Part shown: piece by piece, positions 8,848-17,999 of the stretch
Position numbering within the stretch: the stretch's first letter is position 1
Layout of the letters: each line of letters starts with the position of its first letter
Assembly (NCBI RefSeq): GCF_023336935.1
Contig: NZ_JAMBLR010000001.1
Location: 310,001 to 374,000 of the forward strand
From: Phascolarctobacterium sp. ET69
GTDB taxonomy: Bacteria > Bacillota > Negativicutes > Acidaminococcales > Acidaminococcaceae
Direction of reading: 5' to 3'
Length of the DNA: 64,000 nt
The notes under the pieces: model-generated
What the model was told of the DNA's origin: nothing
What the model saw: only the letters and a program-made list of their open reading frames with translations
The model's database searches: none
Position numbers and translations under genes: made by a program

Positions 8848-9754
8848 TTTTGGCACATATATTAAAGAATTAGTAAAAAAATTCAGGGAAAACGGTATAA
8901 GTGCTGAAGAAAAAAGCCTGCAATACGGCTGCCAGTTAGTGCTTGCCAAAGGTATAGATAAAGCTGTTTTATCCGTTTATAACGGCAAAAAAGGCATAAA
9001 ATTTGTTTGGAACGGCAAAAATGCAGCATTTACACAAGCCTGCAAAGATATACTGGCAGACGAAAGCAGCACAGGCACAAACTATTGCCTGCTGAAGGAT
9101 TTGCCGGGATTTAACGGTATCTGGGCAGGCAGTGACGAATCCGGCAAAGGCGATTTTTTCGGACCGCTTGTGGTTGCGGCAGTTGCCTGTGATGAGAAAA
9201 GCGCTTCAAGGCTTTTCAGTCTGGGCGTTAAAGACTGCAAAATTGTCAGTGATAAAGATGTGCTGAAAATGAAAGACGAAATCTGTTCTGCGGCACTGGC
9301 AGTATCTGTTTTAGCGCTGACGCCTAAAATGTATAACTACCGTTACAATCAGCTTAAAGCGGCAGGGCAGAATTTAAACCATTTATTAAGCAGCGGGCAC
9401 GCAGCAGCACTTACGGGGGTAATAGGCAAATGCCCAGGCTGTGGCTATGCCCTTGTAGACCGTTTTGCCGTGCATAATGATATAACGCAGCGCATTCATG
9501 AAAAATATCCCGCTGTTAAAGTTGTGCAGATGCCAAAAGCAGAAGCAGATATTGCCGTAGCAGCCGCCTCGGTATTGGCTCGCGCCGAGTTTCTTCGCAT
9601 TATGGCAGAATTGGAAGCACAGGCAGGCATACCGCTTCTAAAAGGCGGAAGTGACGCTGCAAGCAGTTGTGCACGCATAATTGCGGAAAAATTTGGCAAA
9701 GAAAGCCTTGCAAATTTTGTTAAATTGCATTTTGCCAATTATAAACGTATATAA
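8837..9754 (+). CDS. rnhC: Ribonuclease HIII
   Basis: RnhC removes RNA from RNA-DNA hybrids. The 305-residue protein has the N-terminal TBP-like substrate-binding domain (~1-85) that separates HIII from HII, then the catalytic core with GSDESGKGDFFGPLVVAAV (acidic residues of the DEDE/DEDS site), KDCKIVSDK and LVDRFAVHND. The start is a TTG within larC, placed 6 nt after GGAGG; no later ATG would keep the N-terminal domain. It is translationally linked to larC, though no functional link is evident. Confidence 0.94.
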   Translation: MNTDFGTYIKELVKKFRENGISAEEKSLQYGCQLVLAKGIDKAVLSVYNGKKGIKFVWNGKNAAFTQACKDILADESSTGTNYCLLKDLPGFNGIWAGSDESGKGDFFGPLVVAAVACDEKSASRLFSLGVKDCKIVSDKDVLKMKDEICSAALAVSVLALTPKMYNYRYNQLKAAGQNLNHLLSSGHAAALTGVIGKCPGCGYALVDRFAVHNDITQRIHEKYPAVKVVQMPKAEADIAVAAASVLARAEFLRIMAELEAQAGIPLLKGGSDAASSCARIIAEKFGKESLANFVKLHFANYKRI

Positions 9755-9765
9755 CCGGAGAATTT

Positions 9766-10611
9766 ATGAAAAAACTGATAATTAACGCCGATGATTTCGG
9801 TCTGCATCCATTGATTAATAAAGGAATTATAGAAGGGCACCAAAAAGGCATGATTACAAGCACATCTATCATGCCGGGCGCTCCTTATTTTAAGGAAGCG
9901 GCAAATCTTGCTGCCCAAAATCCTGAGCTGGGAATCGGAATTCATTTAACTCTTGTTGGCGGAGTTGCGCCTGTTTTAAAAAAAGGCGTAAATTCTTTGC
10001 TTACTTCGCTGGGAGTTTTTGCAGAAGATTATACAGTTTTTGCAAAAAAATGGTATACTGGTAGTATAAAGAGGAGTGAACTCGAACAGGAACTGCGCGC
10101 ACAAATAGAAAAAGTGCTGGAAGCCGGAATTAAGCCTACACATATCGACAGCCATCAGCATATGCATGTGCTGCCGGGCATTGCCGGTATGGTTATACGC
10201 TTATGCAGAGAATACGGAATAAGCAAAATAAGAATGCCGGAAGAAAGTATTTTCTGGACAGGCGGGTTTAGCGCCGGAGCCGGCAGAAAAATAGGCAGGG
10301 ACGGTTTGAGCTTTTGCAGCGCGCTGGCAAAAAGCAAGGCAAAAAAAGCAGGGCTTATTTACCCGCAGCACTTTTTTGGCATGCTGGCAGGCGGCAACTT
10401 AAATGAACTTCTGGTTAAAAACATTTTGCTTGGTTTGCCTGAGGGGACAAGTGAAATAATGACTCATCCTGGGGCAGATAATGTTTTGCTTGCACAAAAC
10501 TTCAAATGGGGTTATCATTGGCATGATGAGTTAAATGCTTTTTTGTCTGAAAGCAATAAAAACATTGCCCGTGAACAGGGAATAGAACTAATTAATTTTG
10601 GCAGGCTTTAA
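9766..10611 (+). CDS. ChbG/HpnK (YdjC) family carbohydrate deacetylase
   Basis: This family hydrolyses N-acetyl groups from sugars or glycolipids using a divalent metal. The N-terminal LIINADDFGLHPLIN gives the metal-binding Asp pair, and THIDSHQHMHVLPG supplies the metal His residues. The length of 281 residues is usual. It heads a cassette with a flippase-like protein, an epimerase and an ArnT-like transferase, so a lipid-linked sugar is the likely substrate, by analogy with HpnK in hopanoid loci. No hopanoid gene is in view, so that name should not be taken literally. Confidence 0.85.
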   Translation: MKKLIINADDFGLHPLINKGIIEGHQKGMITSTSIMPGAPYFKEAANLAAQNPELGIGIHLTLVGGVAPVLKKGVNSLLTSLGVFAEDYTVFAKKWYTGSIKRSELEQELRAQIEKVLEAGIKPTHIDSHQHMHVLPGIAGMVIRLCREYGISKIRMPEESIFWTGGFSAGAGRKIGRDGLSFCSALAKSKAKKAGLIYPQHFFGMLAGGNLNELLVKNILLGLPEGTSEIMTHPGADNVLLAQNFKWGYHWHDELNAFLSESNKNIAREQGIELINFGRL

Positions 10612-10613
10612 TT

Positions 10614-11615
10614 ATGAACAAAAAATTGATAGGCAGGCTGCTGCTGGTTTTTGTAATTATTGTCCTGATACCGGCAGCGGTTATCTACTTTACATTTGAT
10701 ATAAGGGCGCTTGAATATTTAACCATGTTCAAGCCGTGGAGCATTGCGGCAGCCTTCGGTATTTTGGCCGTTGGGCTTATTTTTGATGGCCTGAGGCTGA
10801 TGACTCTGGCGCGTGTAACGGATGAACGCCTGAGCATTAAAGAAGTTATCAATGTAGTTTTAAGCAATTATTTTCTGGCGGTGCTTACTCCCGGCGCCAG
10901 CGGTGGCGCAATAGCCCAGATTATGTTTATGAAAAGGGCGAATGTGCCTGTTGCCAAAGCAACGGTAATTGTTTTTGTGCGCACGATTATGTCGATAACT
11001 TTTTTAATTTTACTGGTGCCGTTTGTTTTGTATAATGACGCTTTTTTAAGCGAATGGATGCCGCCGGCAGTTATCGCAGCAGTATCCGTAATTTTTATTT
11101 CCATACCTGTGGCAGTGGTGCTGCTTATGCGCACGCGCTATCCGGAGTTCTGGCTGGTTGCGCTGACAGGCAAGCTGTCGCACGATTACAGGCGCAAATG
11201 CTTTAACAGTTATTATGAATTCAAAAAAGCATCGTTTATTATGGGCAGGCATCCTTTAATGATTCTGCGTGCTTTTATTGAATCGGGCATCAGCCTTTTG
11301 GGCATTTACGCTACTGTGCCGATGTTCTTTTTAGGCATGAATATTCAATTTGACTGGCTGCAGGTTATGGGCAGGATGGTGCTTTTAAACCTTGTTTTAT
11401 ATTTTTCACCTACTCCGGGCGGCAGCGGCATTGCCGAAGCAGGTTTTATCGTGCTGTTCGCGTCGCTTCTGCCGGAAGGCATGGTAGGCATTATGGCAGT
11501 GCTCTGGCGTTTTACGGCCGAGTATTTCCCGTTTTTGCTGGGTGCTTTTATTTCCATCCGCGCTTTTGGTTCAAACATTATTGCTGCCAATAATTTAAAA
11601 GAGAGAGAGAACTGA
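10614..11615 (+). CDS. UPF0104 / lysylphosphatidylglycerol synthase-type membrane protein (flippase-like)
   Basis: The protein has 333 residues and seven or eight predicted membrane helices, starting at residues ~6-24. The family signature FSPTPGGSGIAEAGFIVLF near residue 265 is the same motif found in the membrane part of MprF and in the AglD/GtrA-like flippase-type proteins. There is no cytosolic aminoacyltransferase domain, so it does not make lysyl-PG. Its place between a deacetylase and sugar-lipid enzymes suggests translocation of a lipid-linked intermediate. It overlaps the next gene by 1 nt. Confidence 0.85.
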   Translation: MNKKLIGRLLLVFVIIVLIPAAVIYFTFDIRALEYLTMFKPWSIAAAFGILAVGLIFDGLRLMTLARVTDERLSIKEVINVVLSNYFLAVLTPGASGGAIAQIMFMKRANVPVAKATVIVFVRTIMSITFLILLVPFVLYNDAFLSEWMPPAVIAAVSVIFISIPVAVVLLMRTRYPEFWLVALTGKLSHDYRRKCFNSYYEFKKASFIMGRHPLMILRAFIESGISLLGIYATVPMFFLGMNIQFDWLQVMGRMVLLNLVLYFSPTPGGSGIAEAGFIVLFASLLPEGMVGIMAVLWRFTAEYFPFLLGAFISIRAFGSNIIAANNLKEREN

Positions 11616-12550
11616 TGAAATTACTTGTTACAGGGGGAGCCGGTTTTATCGGCTCTCATCTTTTGGAATACCTTAATGCACAGCATGCGCATGAAACAGT
11701 TGTTTTCGACAATCTTTCCAGCGGTTCTGCTAAAAATGTACTGGCAAATATGAAGCTGTGCGTAGGAGATGTTTGTGACGAAGCAGCCGTTGATGCTCTG
11801 TTTGCCGCAGAACATTTTGACGCCGTTATTCATTTTGCCGCGCAGACAATGGTTCCGTATTCTTTGCAGCACCCGCAGGAGGACTGCAATGTTAATTTGC
11901 TGGGGCTGATTAATATTCTGGAATGCTGCCGCAAATACAATGTTAAATCTGTGGTATTTTCATCAAGCGCGGCCGTTTACGGAGATAACCCCAACATTCC
12001 TCTTACCGAAGATTTGCCGCTTTTGCCGACATCCTGCTACGGCATTACTAAAATGACATCCGAACATTATATGCGCGTTTACCACGATTTGTACGGCATT
12101 AACTGCACGGTGCTGCGCTTTGCCAACGTTTACGGCGAGCGTCAGGGTGAAGGGGGAGAAGGCGGCGTTATCAGTATCTTCTGCAAACTCCTTGTTCAGA
12201 ATAAGCCTTTGACAGTTTTCGGCAATGGCGAACAAACACGTGATTTTGTATATGCTGGCGATATTGCGCAGGCTGCGGCTAAAGCAGTTGCGCTTACCGG
12301 CTATAATGTTATTAATATTTCAACAGGAAAAGAAACCTCGCTCAACAGCCTGCTTGATGCTTTTAAATCTGCCTGCGGGCATGAACTTACTGTAAACTAT
12401 GCGCCAGCGCGCAGCGGTGATATTTTCCGTTCTGTTTTAAGCAACAAAAAACTGGAAGCTCTGCTTGGCTTTGTACCGCAAATGGATATAGAGCATGGCA
12501 TTCCGAAAACATATAACGACTACTTGGCACGCCGGAAGGAAGGTCTTTAA
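11615..12550 (+). CDS. NAD-dependent sugar-nucleotide epimerase (UDP-glucose 4-epimerase-like)
   Basis: This is an extended short-chain dehydrogenase of 311 residues. The Rossmann start VTGGAGFIGSHLLEYL binds NAD, VVFSSSAAVYGDN carries the catalytic Ser, and the YGITK pair (YxxxK) completes the active site. Closest by pattern are GalE-type C4 epimerases, including those acting on UDP-GlcNAc or UDP-GlcA; the substrate cannot be read from the sequence. Its stop overlaps the ArnT-like start (TAATG), so it probably feeds that cassette. Confidence 0.85.
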   Translation: MKLLVTGGAGFIGSHLLEYLNAQHAHETVVFDNLSSGSAKNVLANMKLCVGDVCDEAAVDALFAAEHFDAVIHFAAQTMVPYSLQHPQEDCNVNLLGLINILECCRKYNVKSVVFSSSAAVYGDNPNIPLTEDLPLLPTSCYGITKMTSEHYMRVYHDLYGINCTVLRFANVYGERQGEGGEGGVISIFCKLLVQNKPLTVFGNGEQTRDFVYAGDIAQAAAKAVALTGYNVINISTGKETSLNSLLDAFKSACGHELTVNYAPARSGDIFRSVLSNKKLEALLGFVPQMDIEHGIPKTYNDYLARRKEGL

Positions 12551-14100
12551 TGAAAAATTTAAATCTCCAAAGCCTGATTATTATTGCAGTTTTAGCTTTA
12601 GTAACCATTTTGTGGGGAATAGGTTCCGTACCGCTTTTTGACCCGGACGAACCGGTTTATGCGGAAACCGCACGTGAAATGATTAAGTACAACGATTACT
12701 TATCGCCGCGTATTTTTGACAATTTCTGGTATGACAAGCCGCCGATGTATTACTGGCTGGTAGCTGCTTCAATAGGCCTTTTTGGCGACGGGGAAGCGGC
12801 AGCGCGTTTTCCGGCGGCGTTAATGGCCGTTGCAACTTCGGTAATGCTTTATTTTTCGGTAAGCAATATTTTTTCGGAACGTGCCGGATTCTGGGCATCC
12901 ATTGTTTTAACTACCTGCGTGGAGTTTTTCTATCTTGGCAAGGCCGCAGTTACCGATACAACTTTATTGTTTTTTATGACAGCCGCGCTTTTATGTTACC
13001 AGCACAAATGGTACTGGGTAATGTATATTGCCATGGCTCTGGCCACTGTAACCAAAGGCCCCATCGGCATAGTTTTTCCCGGTGCGATTATTTTCCTGCA
13101 TCTGCTTTTTACCGGTAATTTACGTGAAATTTTAAAGATGCACGTTATTCGCGGGCTTGTTGTTTACTTTGCCATTGCCGCACCGTGGTATTATTTGATG
13201 TATCAGGCGCACGGCATGGAATTTATCAATACTTTTCTTGGTTTTCATAATCTTACGCGTTTTACTACGCCGGAACACCCCGACCGTGTTTTGTGGTGGT
13301 ATTATCTGCCGGTAATAATTTTGGGCATGTTCCCATGGACTGGCCTGCTATTGCAGTCAATCCGTGCTTCCATATCCGAAGCAAGCAGCGAAGAACTTGT
13401 TAAAATGTCATTTTTCAATATCTGGTGGGTGTTTGTGCTGCTGTTTTTTAGTATTTCACAAACCAAACTTGTTTCTTATATTCTGCCTATGTTTCCGGCA
13501 CTTGCAATTATTATCGGCTGGAATCTTGCAAGGCTTGAAAAGCAGCGCGGAGAATCACTGCTTTCGTGGGTTATTGGCACAGTAATTATGTTCGGGCTTT
13601 TGGGTGCCGGCTGGCTTATCGGCGGCAATCAGCTGCCGGAAGCGTTCCTGGAAGCGTCTGTGCTCAGCGGCACAACTTTTGTGGTAGGTTTGGTAATTAT
13701 ATGGTTTTTATGGCGCGAGCGCGATGTTATCTTTGCCGGTTATCTGCATGCGGCAATGGGCTTTTTAACAATGCTGATTGCATTTTCGTTTATTTTGCCG
13801 CCGGTTGCAGACCGTTTCAGCGTAAAAACAATGGCTGCCGAGTTTGTGGCGGGCTGTGATACATCCAAGCCGCTTTATGTAGATAAGTTTTTGCGCCCCG
13901 GCTTTATGTATTACACCGGTATTGCCGGTGAGGAAATGCTGCCGAAAACGGATGCTCTGCAAAAAGCCGTCAGCGATGCAGCGCCAAAATATGTGGTTGT
14001 ACGCAGGCTGGAATTTAAACGCCTGCAAAATCCCGAGGCAATCCAAAATCTGCGCATTGTTAAAGAAAAAGACGGAATTATGATTTTGGAAAAATATTGA
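12550..14100 (+). CDS. ArnT-like glycosyltransferase family 39 (lipid-A/lipid sugar transferase)
   Basis: This polytopic enzyme transfers sugar from a polyprenyl carrier to an acceptor on the outer face of the inner membrane. The first periplasmic loop holds the conserved acidic motif FDPDEPVYAETAREM (~35-50), followed by FDNFWYDKPPMYYWL, both typical of ArnT/PMT proteins. About ten to twelve hydrophobic helices follow, then a soluble C-terminal region (~430-516). Together with the upstream deacetylase, flippase-like and epimerase genes it suggests decoration of lipid A or another membrane lipid. A terminator follows at once. Confidence 0.88.
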   Translation: MKNLNLQSLIIIAVLALVTILWGIGSVPLFDPDEPVYAETAREMIKYNDYLSPRIFDNFWYDKPPMYYWLVAASIGLFGDGEAAARFPAALMAVATSVMLYFSVSNIFSERAGFWASIVLTTCVEFFYLGKAAVTDTTLLFFMTAALLCYQHKWYWVMYIAMALATVTKGPIGIVFPGAIIFLHLLFTGNLREILKMHVIRGLVVYFAIAAPWYYLMYQAHGMEFINTFLGFHNLTRFTTPEHPDRVLWWYYLPVIILGMFPWTGLLLQSIRASISEASSEELVKMSFFNIWWVFVLLFFSISQTKLVSYILPMFPALAIIIGWNLARLEKQRGESLLSWVIGTVIMFGLLGAGWLIGGNQLPEAFLEASVLSGTTFVVGLVIIWFLWRERDVIFAGYLHAAMGFLTMLIAFSFILPPVADRFSVKTMAAEFVAGCDTSKPLYVDKFLRPGFMYYTGIAGEEMLPKTDALQKAVSDAAPKYVVVRRLEFKRLQNPEAIQNLRIVKEKDGIMILEKY

Positions 14101-14108
14101 GTATAACG

Positions 14109-14142
14109 AACCTCTCAAAATTTTTTGAGAGGTTTAATTTTT
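14109..14142 (+). terminator. Rho-independent terminator after the glycolipid cassette
   Basis: Arms 14109-14120 and 14123-14134 are perfectly complementary (12 bp; the innermost A-T pairs probably open to form the loop), followed by TTAATTTTT. It ends the larB-to-ArnT gene run. Confidence 0.88.
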
Positions 14143-14225
14143 ACGCAGCGTTATAAATCTTTATTTTAAAGCTTAAATATGGTATGATTAGATGATAAAT
14201 GCTGAATAAAATTAAGGAGTTTTTT

Positions 14226-14879
14226 GTGAAAATAAAGGGAGTTTTATTTGACCTTGACGGCACATTGATTAATACAACGCCGCTGATTCTGGAATCGTTC
14301 CGCCATACTTTTGTGGAGTTTGGGCTGCCGGTTCCGTCAAAAGAAGCGCTTGTTGCAGGTTTCGGACTGCCGCTGCGCACCGCAGCAAAAGCCTATATGC
14401 CCGAAAGCATGATAGAAGATTTTTGCACTGCTTACAGTGATTACCACCGCAGCCAGCACGATAAGCTTATTCAGCCGTTTGACGGCGTTAGCGAAGCACT
14501 GGCACAGCTTGCAGGGCGCGGCATAAAAATGGCTGTGGTAACATCTAAAAAACGGCCGATGACTCTGCGCGGGCTTGCCTGTTACGGGCTTGATAAATAT
14601 ATTGAAACTGTTGTTACCTGCCAGGACTGTGAAGAACATAAGCCCCTTCCGGCACCGAGCCTGATGGCTTTAAAAAGCTTAAAGCTGAACGGCTGTGACT
14701 GTATCGGTGTGGGCGACAGCCCTTATGATTTGCAAAGTGCCAAAGGCGCTGGCTGTTTAACGGCAGCCGTGCGTTATACTAGTTTTGACTGGAATTTTAT
14801 TTTGAATGAAGGCAAACCGGATTACGTTTTAAACAAAATGGATGATTTGGTTAAACTGATAGACAGACTCAATAATTAG
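14226..14879 (+). CDS. HAD-superfamily phosphatase (PpaX/Gph-like)
   Basis: The nucleophile motif GVLFDLDGTLINTTPLI opens the protein, followed by a helical cap, the motif-II Thr in AVVTSKKRPM, and the motif-IV GVGDSPYDLQSAKGAG. This places it with PpaX pyrophosphatase and phosphoglycolate phosphatase. The GTG at 14226 lies 6 nt after AAGGAG and is preferred over an in-frame ATG at 14199 that has no site. It precedes mtnP by 9 nt, so it probably belongs to the methylthio salvage operon; whether it acts on one of those intermediates is unknown. Confidence 0.85.
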   Translation: MKIKGVLFDLDGTLINTTPLILESFRHTFVEFGLPVPSKEALVAGFGLPLRTAAKAYMPESMIEDFCTAYSDYHRSQHDKLIQPFDGVSEALAQLAGRGIKMAVVTSKKRPMTLRGLACYGLDKYIETVVTCQDCEEHKPLPAPSLMALKSLKLNGCDCIGVGDSPYDLQSAKGAGCLTAAVRYTSFDWNFILNEGKPDYVLNKMDDLVKLIDRLNN

Positions 14880-14888
14880 GAGGTTATT

Positions 14889-15686
14889 ATGCGCAAAATA
14901 GCTATTATCGGCGGTACCGGGGTTTACAGCCCTGACGCACTTGGAGGATTTGAAGAAAAGGTTATTATAACGCCTTACGGCGATGCGCTTTGCAAAATGG
15001 GCTCGCTGTACGGCAATCAGGTTGTGTTTATTACCCGCCACGGTGCAGGGCACAGTGTTCCGCCGCATAAAGTAAATTACCGTGCCAATATCTGGGCTTT
15101 AAAAAGCCTTGGCACAGAAGAAATTTTTGCAACCACGGCTGTCGGTTCTTTAAATAAAGATATGAAAGCAGGGCATTTTGTTGTTTGTGACCAGGCGATT
15201 GATTTTACCAAAAGCCGAGTTAACACTTTTTATGATACTCCTGAGCGCGGAGTAGCTCATGTGGATTTTACCAATCCGTACTGCCCGCGCCTGCGTGCAA
15301 AGGTTATTAAATGCCTTGAAAGAACGGACATTCCGTTCCATAAAACCGGTTGTTATGTCTGCACCGAAGGCCCTCGTTTTGAAACCGCGGCAGAAATTAA
15401 AATGTTCGCCATGCTGGGCGGCGACCTTGTAGGCATGACCAATATTCCGGAATCCTTACTGGCACGCGAAGCGGAAATGTGCTATACAAACTGCAGCATT
15501 GTAACCAACATGGCTGCAGGTATTTCGCCGACACCGCTTTCTCACAGCGAAGTTGTTGAAGCAATGGCGCAAAGCGGTAAAAACATGGCCCGCCTGATTG
15601 AAGCCTTTATTGCCGATAACGGTGCTGATGAAACAGAATGCGGCTGTGCGCACTGCATGGCAGAATTTGGCGGTTTTAAATTGTAA
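14889..15686 (+). CDS. mtnP: Methylthioadenosine/methylthioinosine phosphorylase family
   Basis: The protein of 265 residues has the trimeric MTAP/PNP family pattern: GGTGVYSPDAL, RHGAGHSVPPHKVNYRANIW, CTEGPRFETAAEI and VGMTNIPESLLAREAE. The purine-base position reads VTN (Asn207). Human MTAP has Asp there (for 6-amino purines) and purine nucleoside phosphorylases that use 6-oxo purines have Asn, so this enzyme may prefer methylthioinosine or another 6-oxo nucleoside. That is inference, but it fits the MTA/SAH deaminase gene in the same operon. The C-terminus has an unusual Cys cluster (CGCAHC). AGGAGG precedes the ATG. Confidence 0.88.
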   Translation: MRKIAIIGGTGVYSPDALGGFEEKVIITPYGDALCKMGSLYGNQVVFITRHGAGHSVPPHKVNYRANIWALKSLGTEEIFATTAVGSLNKDMKAGHFVVCDQAIDFTKSRVNTFYDTPERGVAHVDFTNPYCPRLRAKVIKCLERTDIPFHKTGCYVCTEGPRFETAAEIKMFAMLGGDLVGMTNIPESLLAREAEMCYTNCSIVTNMAAGISPTPLSHSEVVEAMAQSGKNMARLIEAFIADNGADETECGCAHCMAEFGGFKL

Positions 15687-15695
15687 GAGGCTGTT

Positions 15696-16760
15696 ATGGT
15701 TAAGACAATGGAATGGCAGCATAACGCACTGGAAATTTTAGACCAGACTAAACTGCCTGTAGAAATCAGTTTTATAAAATGCGGTACTTACAGCCGCGTG
15801 GGCGAAGCAATAAAAAAACTGGAAGTCCGCGGCGCACCTGCAATCGGCGCAGCAGCCGGTTTTGCCATGGTTTTGGGCTGGCAGCAGCTTATGGCGGAAA
15901 ACCGCTGCAATTTGCCTGCTTACGAAGAAATAAAAAATGAACTTATTGCAGCACGCCCTACGGCAGTAAACCTTGCCTGGGCTGCCAATAAGCTTTACGC
16001 TGAGGCAGAACGCCTGACAAGGCAAAGCAAAACGCAGAGCGAAATTGCCTGCGCTTTGGAAAAACTGGCACAGCAAATTTACACTGATGACATTGAATGC
16101 AATAAAAAAATGGGCAGGTACGGCGCTGAACTTTTGCCGCCGCATACCCGTATTTTAACGCACTGCAACGCAGGCGCACTGGCAACCTGCGGGTGGGGCA
16201 CGGCTCTCGGCGTTATCCGCGAAGCCTTTGCCCAGGGTAAAATAGACATGGTTTACGCCGATGAAACGCGCCCGCTTCTGCAGGGCGCCCGCCTTACGGT
16301 ATGGGAGCTTATGGAAGATAAAATTCCCGTTACCGTTATTACCGATAACATGGCAGCATGGGCCATGCAGCAAAAAGGCATTAACGCCGTTGTTACCGGG
16401 GCGGACCGTATTGCCTTAAACGGCGATACCGCCAACAAAATAGGCACCTTTGGCGTAGCTTTGGCCGCAAAATACCACGGTATACCGTTTTATATTGCCG
16501 CACCTGTAAGCACGTTTGATTTTTCCATTCCAGACGGCAGCGGGATTCCGATAGAAGAACGCAGCGCACAGGAAGTAAAAACATTGCAGGGGGTTGTTAC
16601 CGCGCCGCCCGAAGCATTAGCCTACAACCCTGCTTTTGATGTTGCACCGGCCGCTCTTATCAGCGGCATTATTACCGAATACGGCGTTATTAAACCGCCT
16701 TATCGGGAGAATATAAAAAAATTGCAGCTTAAAATCAAGGAGGAAATTTTTAATGAATAG
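15696..16760 (+). CDS. mtnA: Methylthioribose-1-phosphate isomerase
   Basis: MtnA converts 5-methylthioribose-1-phosphate to the ribulose form. Signatures are RGAPAIGAAAGFAMVLG near the start, the catalytic-Cys motif THCNAGALATCGWGTALG, YADETRPLLQGARLT and VTGADRIALNGDTANKIGT (catalytic Asp). The full length of 354 residues separates it from the related eIF2B-type proteins. It sits 9 nt after mtnP and overlaps ahcY by 8 nt. With the aldolase two genes on, its product could be split to DHAP and methylthioacetaldehyde. Confidence 0.96.
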   Translation: MVKTMEWQHNALEILDQTKLPVEISFIKCGTYSRVGEAIKKLEVRGAPAIGAAAGFAMVLGWQQLMAENRCNLPAYEEIKNELIAARPTAVNLAWAANKLYAEAERLTRQSKTQSEIACALEKLAQQIYTDDIECNKKMGRYGAELLPPHTRILTHCNAGALATCGWGTALGVIREAFAQGKIDMVYADETRPLLQGARLTVWELMEDKIPVTVITDNMAAWAMQQKGINAVVTGADRIALNGDTANKIGTFGVALAAKYHGIPFYIAAPVSTFDFSIPDGSGIPIEERSAQEVKTLQGVVTAPPEALAYNPAFDVAPAALISGIITEYGVIKPPYRENIKKLQLKIKEEIFNE

Positions 16761-17997
16761 CATGATTAAAGACATTGCCCTTGCGCCTACCGGGCATCAG
16801 AAAATTGCCTGGGTTAAAGAGCACATGCCGCTGCTTAACATTTTAAACGAACGTTATGCAGAAAAGAAAATTTTTAACGGTTTAAATATGGTTGTAACCA
16901 TTCATCTGGAAGCAAAAACCGCATATCTTGCCCAGACCCTTAAAAACTGCGGCGCAAACGTAGTTGTTACCGGCAGCAACCCGCTTTCCACGCAGGACGA
17001 CGTTGCCGCAGCTCTTGCTGACAGCGGAATTACCGTTTTTGCCACCCATGCCTGCTCGCAGGAAGAATACGACTTATATTTAAGCAAAGCGCTTGATACC
17101 AAACCTTCGCTTATTATCGACGACGGCGGCGACCTTGTTAATATGCTGCACAGCACACGCCGCGAGCTGATTCCGAACCTTATCGGCGGCAGCGAAGAAA
17201 CCACTACCGGCGTACACCGCTTAAAAGCACTTAACGAAGCCGGCAAACTGGCTTTCCCAATGATTGCCGTTAACGACGCTTACTGCAAATATCTGTTCGA
17301 TAACAGATACGGCACCGGCCAATCTTCCTGGGACGGCATTATGCGTACCACCAACCTTGCCGTTGCAGGCAAAACCGTTGTTGTTGCAGGCTACGGCTGG
17401 TGCGGCAAAGGCGTTGCCATGCGTGCCAAAGGTTTGGGCGCAAACGTTATCGTCACCGAAATTGACCCGATTAAAGGCATTGAAGCAGTATTTGACGGTT
17501 TCCGGGTAATGCCGATGCGTGAAGCAGCAAAATACGGTGATTTCTTTGTAACCGTAACCGGCTGCAAAGATGTAATTACCAAAGAACACTTCCCGCTGAT
17601 GAAAGACGGTGCAGTTCTTGCCAACGCAGGCCATTTTGACGTTGAAATTAATGTTAAAGACCTGGAAGCAATGACCGTTGAACCTGCTTACGAAGTACGC
17701 AAAAACATTACAACCTACACCATGCCTAATGGCAAAAAAATCAACCTGCTGGGCGAAGGCCGCCTTGTAAACCTTGCATGCGGCGACGGCCATCCGGTAG
17801 AAGTTATGGACCTTTCTTTCGCCATGCAGTTCCTTGCCATGAAATATCTGCTGGAGCATAAAGGCGAACTGCAAAATAACCTTTATGTACTGCCGGAAGA
17901 ACTGAATACGGAAATTGCTGCGCTGAAACTTGAAGCAATGGGCGCAGGCATTGATACCTTAACTCCGGAACAATACGCTTACCTGCACGCCGAATAA
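16753..17997 (+). CDS. ahcY: Adenosylhomocysteinase, short archaeal/thermophile type
   Basis: AhcY reversibly cleaves S-adenosylhomocysteine to homocysteine and adenosine with bound NAD. Visible sites: HLEAKTAYL, DDGGDLVNMLH, the Glu in GGSEETTTGVHRL, the Lys/Asp pair in NDAYCKYLFDNRYGTGQS, and the NAD loop VVAGYGWCGKG. At 414 residues it lacks the ~40-residue insertion of many bacterial forms and ends LTPEQYAYLHAE without the usual C-terminal KPxxYRY tail that completes the neighbouring NAD site. Enzymes of this short type in Methanocaldococcus prefer S-inosylhomocysteine, which is relevant because a deaminase gene lies downstream. The site AAGGAGG lies inside mtnA. Confidence 0.95.
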   Translation: MNSMIKDIALAPTGHQKIAWVKEHMPLLNILNERYAEKKIFNGLNMVVTIHLEAKTAYLAQTLKNCGANVVVTGSNPLSTQDDVAAALADSGITVFATHACSQEEYDLYLSKALDTKPSLIIDDGGDLVNMLHSTRRELIPNLIGGSEETTTGVHRLKALNEAGKLAFPMIAVNDAYCKYLFDNRYGTGQSSWDGIMRTTNLAVAGKTVVVAGYGWCGKGVAMRAKGLGANVIVTEIDPIKGIEAVFDGFRVMPMREAAKYGDFFVTVTGCKDVITKEHFPLMKDGAVLANAGHFDVEINVKDLEAMTVEPAYEVRKNITTYTMPNGKKINLLGEGRLVNLACGDGHPVEVMDLSFAMQFLAMKYLLEHKGELQNNLYVLPEELNTEIAALKLEAMGAGIDTLTPEQYAYLHAE

Positions 17998-17999
17998 TT

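Noticed and set aside
9766-10611. A hopanoid-biosynthesis role for the HpnK-like deacetylase
   Set aside because: No squalene-hopene cyclase or other hpn gene is nearby; the family name alone does not support it.
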